This document shows positions 7,237-15,587 of a DNA stretch of 64,000 nt, piece by piece. Source of the DNA: Dehalococcoidia bacterium. Lineage in GTDB: Bacteria; Chloroflexota; Dehalococcoidia; SpSt-223. Both the position numbers and the translations under genes were made by a program. Under the pieces are notes generated by a model. The model worked only from the letters and a program-made list of their open reading frames with translations, did not search any database and was not told the DNA's origin. The stretch spans positions 1 through 64,000 of the forward strand of contig JANWZD010000010.1 in assembly GCA_025054935.1 (NCBI GenBank), written 5' to 3'. How positions within the stretch are numbered: the stretch's first letter is position 1; every line of letters starts with the position of its first letter.

Positions 7237-8811
7237 TTGCGCGCGTCTCTTCTCCGGTCCGTTCCCCTGCTGACGCTCGCCATCGCCACTGCCTGCGCTC
7301 CAACCGTCCCCACCGCGCCGACCGGCGGAGCAGCGCCGGGCGACGCTCCGCAGCGCGCCGAAAACCAGCGCCTCACGGTCGGCTACGCCGGCATCTGGTC
7401 GACGCTCGACCCGACGACGATCAACATCGGCCGCGCCTACGAGATTTTTGAAACCCTCGTCTGGGCCGACCCGACCGGCAAGAACACCGAGCCCTTGCTT
7501 GCCACCAGCTGGACCCTCGTCAACCCGACAACCTGGGAGTTCAAGCTGCGGCCGAACTCTCGGTGGCACAACGGCGACCCGGTGACCGCCGCGGATGTCA
7601 AGTGGTCGTTTGACCATTACACCAACCCTGCCCTCCGCTCTCCGATTGCCACGCGCATCCCCCTCTACCAAGAGGCAGAAGTCGTCGATGCTTCTACCGT
7701 CCGCCTCATCACGAGGCAGCCCGACCCGATCTTCCTGCGGGCGATCATGGACGTGCCGATCCTGCCGAGCGCCTACTACGAACGGGTCGGTCCGGGCGAA
7801 TTCCGCACCGCGCCGGTCGGGAGCGGGCCGTGGCGGCTGAAAGAGTTCCGCGCCGAGGATCGGGTTGTTCTCGTTCCCTTTGAGGGGCACCCGACCCGCA
7901 AGCCGATTCTGACCGAACTGACAATCCGCGCGATCCCCGAGCTCTCCGCTCGCGTCGCCGGGATCCGCACCGGCGAACTCGACCTGATCATCGACATCGC
8001 GCCCGACCAAGCCGAGACCTTGCGCCGCGAAGGGCTGGAGCTGCGTTCGACGCCAGTCGGCCAGATCTGGGGCTTCTGGATGGACTCGGTGATTGAGGGG
8101 TCGCCGACGATGGACCGCCGCGTCCGGCTCGCGATCAACTACGCGATCGACCGCGAGGCGATCGTCAAAAACATCTATCGCGGCTTCCAGAACCTCGCCG
8201 ACGGGCAAGTAGTCTCCCGCGAGACGTTCGGCTACAACCCCTCCCTCCGCAGCTACCCCTACGACCCCCAACGGGCGCGCGCCCTGCTCGCCGAAGCGGG
8301 ATACCCGAACGGGTTTAAGACGCAGATGTCCGGCCGCACCCAAGTCGCAACCACTCAGGCCCTCCTCCAGTTCGTGCAGGCGAACTTGAAAGATGTCGGC
8401 ATCGACGCCGAGATCGTCGCTATCCCGCCCGGCACCGGCGTGCTCGACCGGTTCATCGGCACCGTTCAGCGCGAGCCGCTGTTCTTCATCGAAATCGTCA
8501 CCCGCCCGGCGATGGATGCCTCCTTCGCCTACACTTGGTTCCTCTCGACCAACCCGGGGTCGAACGGGATGGGCACCAAGCACTACAACAACCCGCGCTT
8601 CGACGAGATCTTCCGCCAAGCGCAGACAGAGATGGATCGGGCAAAGCGCGAGCAGTTGCTTCAGCAGCTCGGCCAGATCCTGTACGACGATCCGGCGTAC
8701 GTGCCGATCCTGTCCTACAACTTGATCACCGCGAACCGGCCTGAGGTGCGCGGGATCGTCTTCCGCGTGACCGACCAGCCGAACTACGACTCGGCCTTCC
8801 GCGTCAAGTAG
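7237..8811 (+). CDS. ABC transporter solute-binding lipoprotein, family 5
   Basis: Complete 524-residue family-5 (peptide-type) substrate-binding protein. The N-terminus is a lipoprotein signal: RASLLRSVPLLTLAIATAC, with Cys20 as the likely lipidated residue, followed by a Thr/Pro-rich tether. The conserved core LRPNSRWHNGDPVTAADVKWS lies near residues 104-124, and the domain continues to a normal C-terminus. It starts with TTG, supported by AGGAGGG 4 nt upstream; no ATG fits. No permease or ATPase genes adjoin it, so it must share a transporter encoded elsewhere, as is common for this family. The ligand is unknown. Confidence 0.92.
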   Translation: MRASLLRSVPLLTLAIATACAPTVPTAPTGGAAPGDAPQRAENQRLTVGYAGIWSTLDPTTINIGRAYEIFETLVWADPTGKNTEPLLATSWTLVNPTTWEFKLRPNSRWHNGDPVTAADVKWSFDHYTNPALRSPIATRIPLYQEAEVVDASTVRLITRQPDPIFLRAIMDVPILPSAYYERVGPGEFRTAPVGSGPWRLKEFRAEDRVVLVPFEGHPTRKPILTELTIRAIPELSARVAGIRTGELDLIIDIAPDQAETLRREGLELRSTPVGQIWGFWMDSVIEGSPTMDRRVRLAINYAIDREAIVKNIYRGFQNLADGQVVSRETFGYNPSLRSYPYDPQRARALLAEAGYPNGFKTQMSGRTQVATTQALLQFVQANLKDVGIDAEIVAIPPGTGVLDRFIGTVQREPLFFIEIVTRPAMDASFAYTWFLSTNPGSNGMGTKHYNNPRFDEIFRQAQTEMDRAKREQLLQQLGQILYDDPAYVPILSYNLITANRPEVRGIVFRVTDQPNYDSAFRVK

Positions 8812-8832
8812 CGCGGCGCGCGCTTACTTGCC

Positions 8833-8865
8833 CTGCTGCTGAGGGGGTTCTCCCCTCGGCAGCAG
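8833..8865. terminator. bidirectional hairpin between convergent genes
   Basis: Fourteen-base arms, CTGCTGCTGAGGGG (8833-8846) and CCCCTCGGCAGCAG (8852-8865), pair with one G-U position around a 5-nt loop. It lies between the convergent binding-protein and purA stops. No T-run on either side, so it is a weak or bidirectional terminator candidate. Confidence 0.5.
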
Positions 8866-8927
8866 CCTCGTCTGCCCGTCGGCCAGCGCGCTGCAGTCTG
8901 TCGACCGCTCCGGAGGAGAGCGACCGC

Positions 8928-10199
8928 CTACAGCGAAACGACCTGCATCCGGCTCGGGCCAACGCCGACAAGCGTGACCGGGGCGCCGAGCACCTCGCCA
9001 ACCCGCTCGACGTACCGTTTCGCATTCGGGGGAAGGTCTGCAAACTGCCGCGCTTCGGTCGTCGGCGTCTGCCAGCCGGGGAGCGTCTCGTAGATCGGGA
9101 CACAGCGCTCGAGGGCGTCGAGATCTGCCGGCAACGTGTCGATGCGGCGGCCATCCAGTTCGTACGCCACCGCGATCTTCACCTCGGCGAAGGAATCGAG
9201 GATATCGAGCCGCGTGATCGCGATCTTCGTCACGCCGTTGACATCGCAGCCGTAGCGGCCCAGCACGCCGTCCAGCCAGCCGCAGCGGCGCGGCCTTCCC
9301 GTCCGGGTTCCGTATTCGTGGCCGATTTCGCGCAGCCGGTCGCCAAGCTCGCCGTGAAGTTCCGTCGGCAGCGGACCGCCGCCCACCCGCGTCGTGTAGG
9401 CTTTGACCACCCCGATCACGTCGGTGACGGCCGTCGGCCCGAGCCCGACGCCGAGACATGCGCCCGCTGCGGTCGGGTGCGACGAGGTGACGTAGGGATA
9501 GGTGCCTAGGTCAAGGTCAAGGAGCGTCGCTTGCGCTCCCTCGAGCAGCACCCGCCCGCCGCGCCGGACAACCTCGCGCACGAGGGCGCCTGTTTCCGCG
9601 ACGAAGGGCGCCAGCCGCTCCGCGTAGCCGCAATATTCCTCATAAAGCGCCTCAAAGTCGAGCGGCGTGCCGCCGTAGACGCGGGTGATCAGCGCGTTCT
9701 TGCGCTCGAGAACGTTCGCCAGCCGCTCCCGAAACAGGTCGGGCCGGATCAGTTCCGCGACGCGGATCCCATCGCGCGAGGTCTTGTCGCCGTAGGCGGG
9801 GCCGATCCCGTTCAGGGTCGTGCCGATGGCAAAGCGGCCGCGAGCGCGCTCCTCCGCCTCCTCGATGATCACGTGGTAGGGGAAGACCACATGAGCGCGG
9901 TCGCTCACCCGCAGGTTGTCCACCGAGACGCCGCGGGCGCGCAGTTCGTCGATCTCCTCCAAGAGCAGGCCGGGAGTGACCACCGTGCCGTTGCCGATCA
10001 CGCAGAGACAGTTGGGATTGAAGATCCCGGAAGGGACCAGCTTCAGCTTGAATTCGCCGAGGTCGTTGATGACCGTGTGGCCGGCGTTTGCGCCCCCCGA
10101 GTACCGGGCGACGACATCGCAGTCACGCGCGAGGAGGTCCACGACTCGTCCCTTGCCTTCATCTCCCCAGTGAACCCCCACGACGACAGTGACCGGCAT
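8928..10199 (-). CDS. purA: adenylosuccinate synthetase
   Basis: PurA, 423 residues, normal family length. It joins IMP and aspartate using GTP to form adenylosuccinate, the first committed step from IMP to AMP. The start MPVTVVVGVHWGDEGKGR has the GDEGKGR phosphate-binding loop at residues 12-18 (Asp13 catalytic), GGANAGHTV follows at about 36-44 with the second catalytic His, and RPRRCGWLDG lies in the C-terminal half. A much longer frame runs upstream to 11402, but the true ATG at 10199 has AAGGAG before it and matches the family. It is divergent from a glycosyltransferase, with a mirror-image promoter region between them. Confidence 0.98.
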   Translation of the reverse strand: MPVTVVVGVHWGDEGKGRVVDLLARDCDVVARYSGGANAGHTVINDLGEFKLKLVPSGIFNPNCLCVIGNGTVVTPGLLLEEIDELRARGVSVDNLRVSDRAHVVFPYHVIIEEAEERARGRFAIGTTLNGIGPAYGDKTSRDGIRVAELIRPDLFRERLANVLERKNALITRVYGGTPLDFEALYEEYCGYAERLAPFVAETGALVREVVRRGGRVLLEGAQATLLDLDLGTYPYVTSSHPTAAGACLGVGLGPTAVTDVIGVVKAYTTRVGGGPLPTELHGELGDRLREIGHEYGTRTGRPRRCGWLDGVLGRYGCDVNGVTKIAITRLDILDSFAEVKIAVAYELDGRRIDTLPADLDALERCVPIYETLPGWQTPTTEARQFADLPPNAKRYVERVGEVLGAPVTLVGVGPSRMQVVSL

Positions 10200-10235
10200 T
10201 ACTCCGCTCCTTGGATGTGAGAACAACAACCGGTC

Positions 10236-10286
10236 GAGTATAGCAAGCCGCTTTACGAGCGACGCGCTTCCCCGCTTGCTATACTC
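10236..10286. promoter_or_regulatory. mirror-image divergent promoters, purA / GT4
   Basis: A 13-bp perfect inverted repeat, GAGTATAGCAAGC (10236-10248) and GCTTGCTATACTC (10274-10286), flanks a 25-nt centre. Each arm contains an outward-facing extended -10 element, TGCTATACT, so one reads toward purA and the other toward the glycosyltransferase. No good -35 is visible, as expected for extended -10 promoters. Confidence 0.65.
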
Positions 10287-10316
10287 CGCGCCGCCGGCAT
10301 CGAGGGAGCGAGCGGA

Positions 10317-11420
10317 GTGCGCGTCGCGATTGTTCACGACTGGCTGAATCAGACTGGAGGCGCCGAGAATGTCCTCGACGTCCTGCACGAACTGTATCCC
10401 GACGCCCCCATCTATACCTCGATGTACGACCCCGTCCTCATGCATCCCAAATACCGGCAGTGGGATATTCGCACCTCGTTCATGCAGCGGCTGCCCGGCG
10501 TGACGCGGCACCACCAGCCGTACTTGCCGCTTTATCCCTTGGCGTTCGAGTCGTTCGACCTCTCGGCGTATGACCTCGTCATCAGCAACAGCAGCGGATT
10601 TTGTCACGGCGTGGTGACGCGCCCGGAAGCAGTGCATATCAACTACTGCCTGACCCCTCCTCGCTACTGCTGGATGCTGCCGCAGTATCTCGAGCGCGAG
10701 CGGGTCGGACGGGTTGCGCGCCGGCTCCTTCCGATCCTCGTCTCGGCGCTGCGCCTGTGGGATGCCGTGGCCAGCCAGCGCGTCGACCACTTCATCGGGA
10801 TCTCGCGCGCCATCGCTGCCCGCATCCGCAAGTTCTATCGTCGTGACGCCGAGGTCATTTATCCGCCGGTCGAAACGTCGAGGTTCGCTCCTCAGCGCGA
10901 GGTCGGGGAGTACTACCTGATCGTCTCGCGCTTGATCCCGTACAAGCGGGTCGACTTGGCGATCCGCGCGTTCAATCTGCTCGGCAAACCGCTCTGGATC
11001 GTTGGCGACGGCCGCGACCGACCTGCCCTCGAGCGGATTGCCGGACCGACGATCCGCTTCCTCGGCCGCCTTCCCGCAGGTGAGGTAGAGCGGTTGTTTG
11101 CCCAATGCCGAGCGCTTATCTTCCCCGGCGAGGAGGATTTCGGCATCACCCCCGTCGAAGCTCAAGCCGCAGGGCGCCCCGTTGTCGCGTTCGGCGCGGG
11201 CGGCGCGCTCGAAACGGTGCTCGACGGTCAGACCGGCGTCTTCTTTCACGAACCGACAGCAGAGTCGTTGGCCGAAGCAGTCGAACGCGTGGAGCGCCTT
11301 CCTTTTGACCCCGACCAAGCCGTCCGCTGGGCACGCACCTTCGACACGGCCATCTTCCGCGAACGGCTCACCCGTTCGGTAGCGCGCGCCATCGAGCGCC
11401 ACGCGCTTGCGGCGTCATGA
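10317..11420 (+). CDS. glycosyltransferase family 4
   Basis: 367-residue GT-B glycosyltransferase of the GT4 type, which transfers sugars from nucleotide donors to envelope or capsule precursors in the cytoplasm. The N-terminal half begins VAIVHDWLNQTGGAENVL (residues 3-20), a common entry for this group. The donor-binding half shows IVSRLIPYKRVDLAI near 202-216 and the E-x7-E motif in EEDFGITPVEAQAAGRPVV (about 272-290). GTG start with GAGGGAG upstream. Its stop overlaps the following small membrane-protein gene (ATGA), so the two are coupled. The acceptor is unknown. Confidence 0.93.
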   Translation: MRVAIVHDWLNQTGGAENVLDVLHELYPDAPIYTSMYDPVLMHPKYRQWDIRTSFMQRLPGVTRHHQPYLPLYPLAFESFDLSAYDLVISNSSGFCHGVVTRPEAVHINYCLTPPRYCWMLPQYLERERVGRVARRLLPILVSALRLWDAVASQRVDHFIGISRAIAARIRKFYRRDAEVIYPPVETSRFAPQREVGEYYLIVSRLIPYKRVDLAIRAFNLLGKPLWIVGDGRDRPALERIAGPTIRFLGRLPAGEVERLFAQCRALIFPGEEDFGITPVEAQAAGRPVVAFGAGGALETVLDGQTGVFFHEPTAESLAEAVERVERLPFDPDQAVRWARTFDTAIFRERLTRSVARAIERHALAAS

Positions 11421-11695
11421 CTGACCGCCGACGTTCCTCCTTCCGCGCTAGTGGGCGCCGCGGCGCAGTGCCCATGCGGGGACGCGGGCTTGGCCACGCC
11501 GTTCGCGAGTGGCTGGCCGACCGGACCGTCCGCCGCAAGTGGCGGCGCCTTTCTCTCAGCGACTGGCTTGTCGTCGCGGTCGCGGTCGTCGTGACGGCCG
11601 CCTTCCTACTCCTGCTTGGAATGCAGGCGCTCTGGCTTGCCATCCTCGTCGGCCTAGCAGTCGCAGTCTATCTCTATCGCGAGCTGGGAGCATAG
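11417..11695 (+). CDS. small two-helix membrane protein, unknown function
   Basis: 92 residues. The first 47 are strongly basic (many Arg), then two hydrophobic segments follow at about 49-66 (WLVVAVAVVVTAAFLLLL) and 69-86 (ALWLAILVGLAVAVYLY). The basic leader should stay cytoplasmic by the positive-inside rule. Translationally coupled to the GT4 gene through an ATGA overlap and followed by the lepB promoter. No family recognised; expression in a glycosyltransferase operon suggests an envelope role, but this is only context. Confidence 0.7.
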   Translation: MTDRRRSSFRASGRRGAVPMRGRGLGHAVREWLADRTVRRKWRRLSLSDWLVVAVAVVVTAAFLLLLGMQALWLAILVGLAVAVYLYRELGA

Positions 11696-11758
11696 ACGCA
11701 GCAGCAAAGAACCTCCTCACGATCGGTCTGCTGTCTGGTCCCGCTGCAAGGGCTGGGC

Positions 11759-11764
11759 TATACT
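11759..11764 (+). promoter_or_regulatory. -10 box upstream of lepB
   Basis: TATACT lies 59 nt ahead of the GTG start of lepB, identical to the box used at several other genes in this window. No convincing -35 at the proper spacing. Confidence 0.45.
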
Positions 11765-11822
11765 GTTCCCGTCGAATGCGAAGGCAAACGGCAGTGCCTG
11801 GCCGCTGCTGGCGGGGTATCAC

Positions 11823-12467
11823 GTGACGACCGAAGAAGCGCCTGTCCCACGTCGGAGCGCGATCGATGTCCGATCGGCATTCCGGGAGATCATCGAAACC
11901 ATTCTTTTGACCCTGATCATCTTCCTGGTCGTCCGCGGCCTCGTGCAGCCCTACCGGGTCGAGGGCACCAGCATGGAGCCGAACCTCCATTCCGGCCAGT
12001 TCCTCCTTGTGAACAAGGCAGTCTATTTCCACATCGACAACGAGACCCTCGGCAAATTCCTCCCCTTCCTCCAACGCCCTGACGGCCGGCCGTTCTACCT
12101 GTTCCAGGCGCCAGAGCGCGGAGATGTCGTCGTCTTCCGCTTCCCGAAAGAGCCGTCGCGCGATTTCGTCAAGCGCGTGATTGCGGTTCCCGGCGAAACC
12201 GTCGAGATCCGCAACGGCGTCGTCTACATCAACGGCCAACGGCTGCACGAGCCATACTTGCGTGACCGCGCCAGTTACAACTTTGGTCCCGAGAAAGTGC
12301 CGCCCGGCCACTTCTTCGTCCTCGGCGATAACCGCGACAACTCAAGCGACAGCCATGTCTGGGGCATGGTGCCGAGCGAGATGATCATCGGCAAAGCCTG
12401 GATCTCCTACTGGCCGGTGAGCGAGTGGGGGCTCGCCCCCAACTACCGGGTCACTGCCGGGAACTGA
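11823..12467 (+). CDS. lepB: signal peptidase I
   Basis: 214-residue membrane-bound type I signal peptidase, which cleaves signal peptides from exported proteins. One N-terminal membrane anchor (about residues 24-42) precedes the catalytic region. The nucleophile Ser50 sits in GTSMEPNL, the general-base Lys117 in FVKRVIAVPGE, and the GDNRDNSSDSHVWG box marks the C-terminal part. Length and the single anchor are typical of Gram-positive-type and related enzymes. GTG start with only a weak GGCGGGG upstream. Preceded by a TATACT box, so likely transcribed on its own. Confidence 0.96.
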   Translation: MTTEEAPVPRRSAIDVRSAFREIIETILLTLIIFLVVRGLVQPYRVEGTSMEPNLHSGQFLLVNKAVYFHIDNETLGKFLPFLQRPDGRPFYLFQAPERGDVVVFRFPKEPSRDFVKRVIAVPGETVEIRNGVVYINGQRLHEPYLRDRASYNFGPEKVPPGHFFVLGDNRDNSSDSHVWGMVPSEMIIGKAWISYWPVSEWGLAPNYRVTAGN

Positions 12468-12561
12468 CCCCTCCTCTCGCGCAGCCTGCTCTTCGCCCGC
12501 ACGCTGCTCAGGCACACGGCAGCACTGTCCCGACAATTGCGCTCGAATCTGCACCAGCGGA

Positions 12562-12590
12562 TTGAACTAACGTTCGCCTGCCCGTATACT
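12562..12590 (+). promoter_or_regulatory. nurA promoter (leaderless arrangement)
   Basis: TTGAAC (12562-12567), 17 nt spacer, TATACT (12585-12590). The nurA ATG at 12598 begins only 7 nt after the -10 box, where transcription itself should start, and no ribosome binding site intervenes. The message is therefore predicted to be leaderless. Confidence 0.7.
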
Positions 12591-12597
12591 CGCTTGC

Positions 12598-13809
12598 ATG
12601 ACGCTCGATCTCTCCCAGATCGCTGAGCAGCTCGGCACGCTGCGCGAGACACTGCAGGAGCGCGCGGCCGCCCGTTCGCGGGCGACTCGGCGCGCCGCGA
12701 CGCTCTTGGCTAGCACGCCGCTCTTTCGCATCGAGGACCGGATCGCGCTCGCAGGAAAGCGGCTCACCCTGCCGGTGCCGGAACTGCATGGGCAGCTCGC
12801 GGAGCGGCGCGCGATCCGCACTGCTCCCTCCGACTACGCTGTCGTTGCCGCTGACGGCTCAATGATCGAAATCGATCGCCACAGCCCGCTCGGCTGTTAT
12901 GTCATTAATATCGGCTGGGCGGTCCTCCGCTACGGCGCTGCGCCTGCCTGCGAACTGAAGGCAGAAGCGAGCCTCGAGACGCGCTCGCTCGCCTACGTCG
13001 ACCCTGACGACCACACCGTTCGCCGCCTCGATGGACAGCTGCTCGGCATCCAACGCTCGATCGAAGAATTCGAGCGAATCGCCTCGCTCGTCGAGCGGCT
13101 GCCGCTCGAACTGCCGGCACTCGCGATGGTCGACAACCCCCTCACTGTCTGGGGGCTCGCCGACCCGCGGGTGAAAGGCTTCATCCGCGCTCGCTCGGCC
13201 CAAGGCGGCCCGTCGCTGCTGGAGCGCTACGCTGAGGCGCTCGCCCGCGTCGAGCGCGCCTGCCAGAACCGGCAAGCAGCGCTCGTCGGCTATGTCTCGT
13301 CGCCATCGCTGGAGTTTGTCGCCAATCTGCTCCGCGTCGCCGAGTGCCCCCATCCCGTCTGCGACTGTCGCCACTACTGCCCGTCGAGCAACCCTGACGA
13401 GCGGGATTGCCGGACGGCCGGCACTTCGGACGCCGCCCTCTTCCAAGCGTTCCTTAGTGCGGGGGAGCACTCGAGCCTCTTCCGCGGCCGCCGCGCCGGC
13501 GCCGAGGATGCCGGCCCCGACATCTGGTTCTGCTATCTCCACACTGGCGAAGAGATAGCGCGCATCGAAATGCCGGAATGGGTCGCCCGCGACCCGGCGC
13601 GCACCGAGCTTGCGCTCGCCCTCGTCTTCGACCAAATCCAGCGAGGGCACGGCTACCCCGAGGCGCTGATCGAAGCGCACGAGCGCGCCGTGATCCGCGC
13701 CGAGGACCGCGAGATGTTCCAGCGCCTCGTCGCCGAATGCCTCGTCGCCGCCGGCTTGCCGGAAGACGGCACCGCGAAGGCGCGGAGTAAGCGGGTGCGC
13801 GGTGTCTGA
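12598..13809 (+). CDS. nurA: NurA-type nuclease
   Basis: 403-residue member of the NurA family, a Mn-dependent 5'-3' exonuclease/endonuclease that works with the HerA translocase in DNA-end resection; herA lies three genes on. The family's first acidic motif is clear: VVAADGSMIEIDRH, Asp86 in DGS. The second, usually DGS-like, reads AMVDNPLTVW (Asp179). An unusual cysteine cluster, C250, C255, C257, C261 and C271 (CPHPVCDCRHYC then C), lies in the middle and may bind a metal. Its stop overlaps the PLP-enzyme start by 8 nt. Probably translated from a leaderless message. The symbol is by family, not experiment. Confidence 0.82.
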   Translation: MTLDLSQIAEQLGTLRETLQERAAARSRATRRAATLLASTPLFRIEDRIALAGKRLTLPVPELHGQLAERRAIRTAPSDYAVVAADGSMIEIDRHSPLGCYVINIGWAVLRYGAAPACELKAEASLETRSLAYVDPDDHTVRRLDGQLLGIQRSIEEFERIASLVERLPLELPALAMVDNPLTVWGLADPRVKGFIRARSAQGGPSLLERYAEALARVERACQNRQAALVGYVSSPSLEFVANLLRVAECPHPVCDCRHYCPSSNPDERDCRTAGTSDAALFQAFLSAGEHSSLFRGRRAGAEDAGPDIWFCYLHTGEEIARIEMPEWVARDPARTELALALVFDQIQRGHGYPEALIEAHERAVIRAEDREMFQRLVAECLVAAGLPEDGTAKARSKRVRGV

Positions 13810-15001
13810 GCTCGCTCGCGAGACCCGGCTCGCTCACGCCGGCATCGCCCGCCCGCCGCTCGACCAGCGGGCAACCGTGCCCCCCATCCACGCCTCGGTG
13901 ACCTGGCTGCTCGAGCGCCAGCGCGACCTCGACCGGGCGCTCGCGACAGGCGACCGCTTCATCTACGGCCGCAACAGCAATCCGACTGTCGCTCTCTTTG
14001 AAGACGCCGTGGGCAGCCTTGAGGGCGGCGAGGCAGTCGCGTTCGCTAGCGGCCAAGCGGCGCTCCACGCCGCGCTCGCTGCTGTCGCGCTTCGTCCCGG
14101 CGACACGGTCGCCTTTGCCCGCGATTGTTACGGCATGACGCGCACTCTGGTGCTGGAAACGCTCGCCCCGCTCGGGGTTCGCCCGCTCGCGATTGAGGCG
14201 AACGACCCGGTTCGCGCGCGCGCCGCGCTCGCCGGGGGGGAGCGTGTCCGTGCCGTTCTCGTCGAAGCGCTCTCCAACCCGCTCGTTCGCGTCGCCGACC
14301 TCGCCGCTCTTGCCGATGCTGCCCATGCGGCCGGCGCGCGCCTTCTCGTTGATGCCACGCTCGCCACGCCGCTGCTCGTGCGTCCCCTTGAGCACGGGGC
14401 GGACCTCGTCGTTCACAGCGCCACAAAGTACCTTGCCGGTCACGGCGATGTTCTCGCCGGCATCGTCTGCGGAGCGGGCGAGCTGATCGGCGCTGTTCGC
14501 CGCCACCGCGCCGTCACCGGCAGCGCGCTCGGCCCCTTCGAGGCGTGGCTGGCGCTGCGCGGGCTGCGGACGCTTGCCCTCCGGCTCGACCGCCAATGCC
14601 GCAACGCCGCCGCGCTCGCCGCCTGGCTCGAGGAGCATCCCGCCGTCGGCCGGGTCTCCTACCCGGGGCTCCCCTCCCATCCCGACCACGCCCTCGCCGC
14701 CCGACTTTTCGACGGCGGACGGTTTGGCGCGATCATCAGTTTTGAGCTCGCCGACGGCACGCTGACGACCGTCGAGCGTCTGCTCGACGCGCTGGCGCTC
14801 TGCCTCCCCGCGACGACGCTGGGAGACCTCGTCACCGAACTTTCTTCTCCCGCCCTTGCTTCCCACCGCTCGCTCTCTCCCGAGGAACGCCGCGCGGCTG
14901 GAATTGGAGATCGCCTCGTCCGCCTCTCGGTCGGCATCGAGGACCTCAGCGACCTGAAGCGAGACCTCGCCCACGCGTTGGAGGCAGCGCATGACCGCTA
15001 A
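13802..15001 (+). CDS. PLP-dependent cystathionine gamma-synthase/lyase-type enzyme
   Basis: 399-residue Cys/Met-metabolism PLP enzyme (MetB/MetC/MetZ group), which carries out gamma-replacement or elimination on homoserine esters, cystathionine or methionine. Motifs: YGRNSNPTVALFE (55-67), the phosphate-contact FASGQAALHA (81-90), Asp184 in VDATLATP and the PLP Schiff-base Lys209 in VHSATKYLAGH. GTG start inside the end of nurA (8-nt overlap); its own end overlaps the next gene by 11 nt. It sits in a DNA-repair operon, which is unexpected for an amino-acid enzyme. Which of the family's reactions it performs cannot be told. Confidence 0.92.
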   Translation: MSELARETRLAHAGIARPPLDQRATVPPIHASVTWLLERQRDLDRALATGDRFIYGRNSNPTVALFEDAVGSLEGGEAVAFASGQAALHAALAAVALRPGDTVAFARDCYGMTRTLVLETLAPLGVRPLAIEANDPVRARAALAGGERVRAVLVEALSNPLVRVADLAALADAAHAAGARLLVDATLATPLLVRPLEHGADLVVHSATKYLAGHGDVLAGIVCGAGELIGAVRRHRAVTGSALGPFEAWLALRGLRTLALRLDRQCRNAAALAAWLEEHPAVGRVSYPGLPSHPDHALAARLFDGGRFGAIISFELADGTLTTVERLLDALALCLPATTLGDLVTELSSPALASHRSLSPEERRAAGIGDRLVRLSVGIEDLSDLKRDLAHALEAAHDR

Positions 15002-15587
15002 CCGGATCGGCGAAGTGCTGCATGCGACGACCACCGCATTCACCGCCGCCTGCGATGACCTGCATCGGCCGCCGCCGTTCGGCTCCTTGGTCTACGCTTC
15101 TGACGGCGAGCGCGACGTGCTCGGCCTCGTCTACGCTCAGACCACGGGGAGCGTTGACCCGGGGCGTCCGGCGATCGTGCGCGGGCGCGATCTTGGCAGC
15201 GAGGAAGAGGTCTATCGGAAGCATCCCCAGCTCGGCACCCTGCTGCGGACGGACATCCAAGCGCTGGTAGTGGGGTTTATTCAGGATGGACGCATCCGGC
15301 AGCATCTGCCGCCCCAGCCGCCGAGGGTTCACGCTTTTCTCTATCAAGCCGATGACCAGCTTGTCGGCCAGTTCTTTCACCAGCTCGACTTTCTGTCGAT
15401 CGTGCTCGGCACTGCGACCGCCGCGCCGGTGGATGAATTGATAGCAGCGGCGATCCGGCATGCCCTCGACCGCGCCTCGGAGGAGAAGCGGCGCGAGTTG
15501 GCGGTTCGCGCCGGCCGCGAACTCGTCGTGCTTTTGCGCGGAGACCCCGTGCGCGTTGGAGCAGTTCTGCGGAGGATGTGCGGATGA
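14991..15587 (+). CDS. HAS-barrel-like protein of the nurA-herA operon
   Basis: 198 residues, no catalytic motif recognised. The first ~100 residues (IGEVLHATTTAFTAAC, then FGSLVYAS...VLGLVYAQTTGS and ALVVGFIQDG) have the short-strand pattern of a HAS barrel, the domain that begins HerA and that docks HerA to NurA in archaea. The second half is mostly helical (VDELIAAAIRHALDRASEEK). Translated between the PLP enzyme and herA with overlaps on both sides (11 nt and ATGA), so it is probably made in step with HerA. A HerA/NurA adaptor is the simplest guess; the fold assignment itself is tentative. Confidence 0.6.
   Translation: MTANRIGEVLHATTTAFTAACDDLHRPPPFGSLVYASDGERDVLGLVYAQTTGSVDPGRPAIVRGRDLGSEEEVYRKHPQLGTLLRTDIQALVVGFIQDGRIRQHLPPQPPRVHAFLYQADDQLVGQFFHQLDFLSIVLGTATAAPVDELIAAAIRHALDRASEEKRRELAVRAGRELVVLLRGDPVRVGAVLRRMCG

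Noticed and set aside
7213-8619. 468-codon open frame on the minus strand opposite the binding lipoprotein
   Set aside because: Antisense shadow produced by high third-position GC. Composition is Arg/Gly/Asp-rich with no family resemblance, while the plus-strand frame is a clear protein.
8928-11402. 824-residue reading of purA with a 400-residue N-terminal extension
   Set aside because: The extension is antisense to the GT4 gene and the true purA start at 10199 has a ribosome binding site and the family N-terminus.
13454-15043. 529-codon minus-strand open frame opposite nurA and the PLP gene
   Set aside because: It spans two well-identified plus-strand genes and has no recognisable domain or ribosome binding site.
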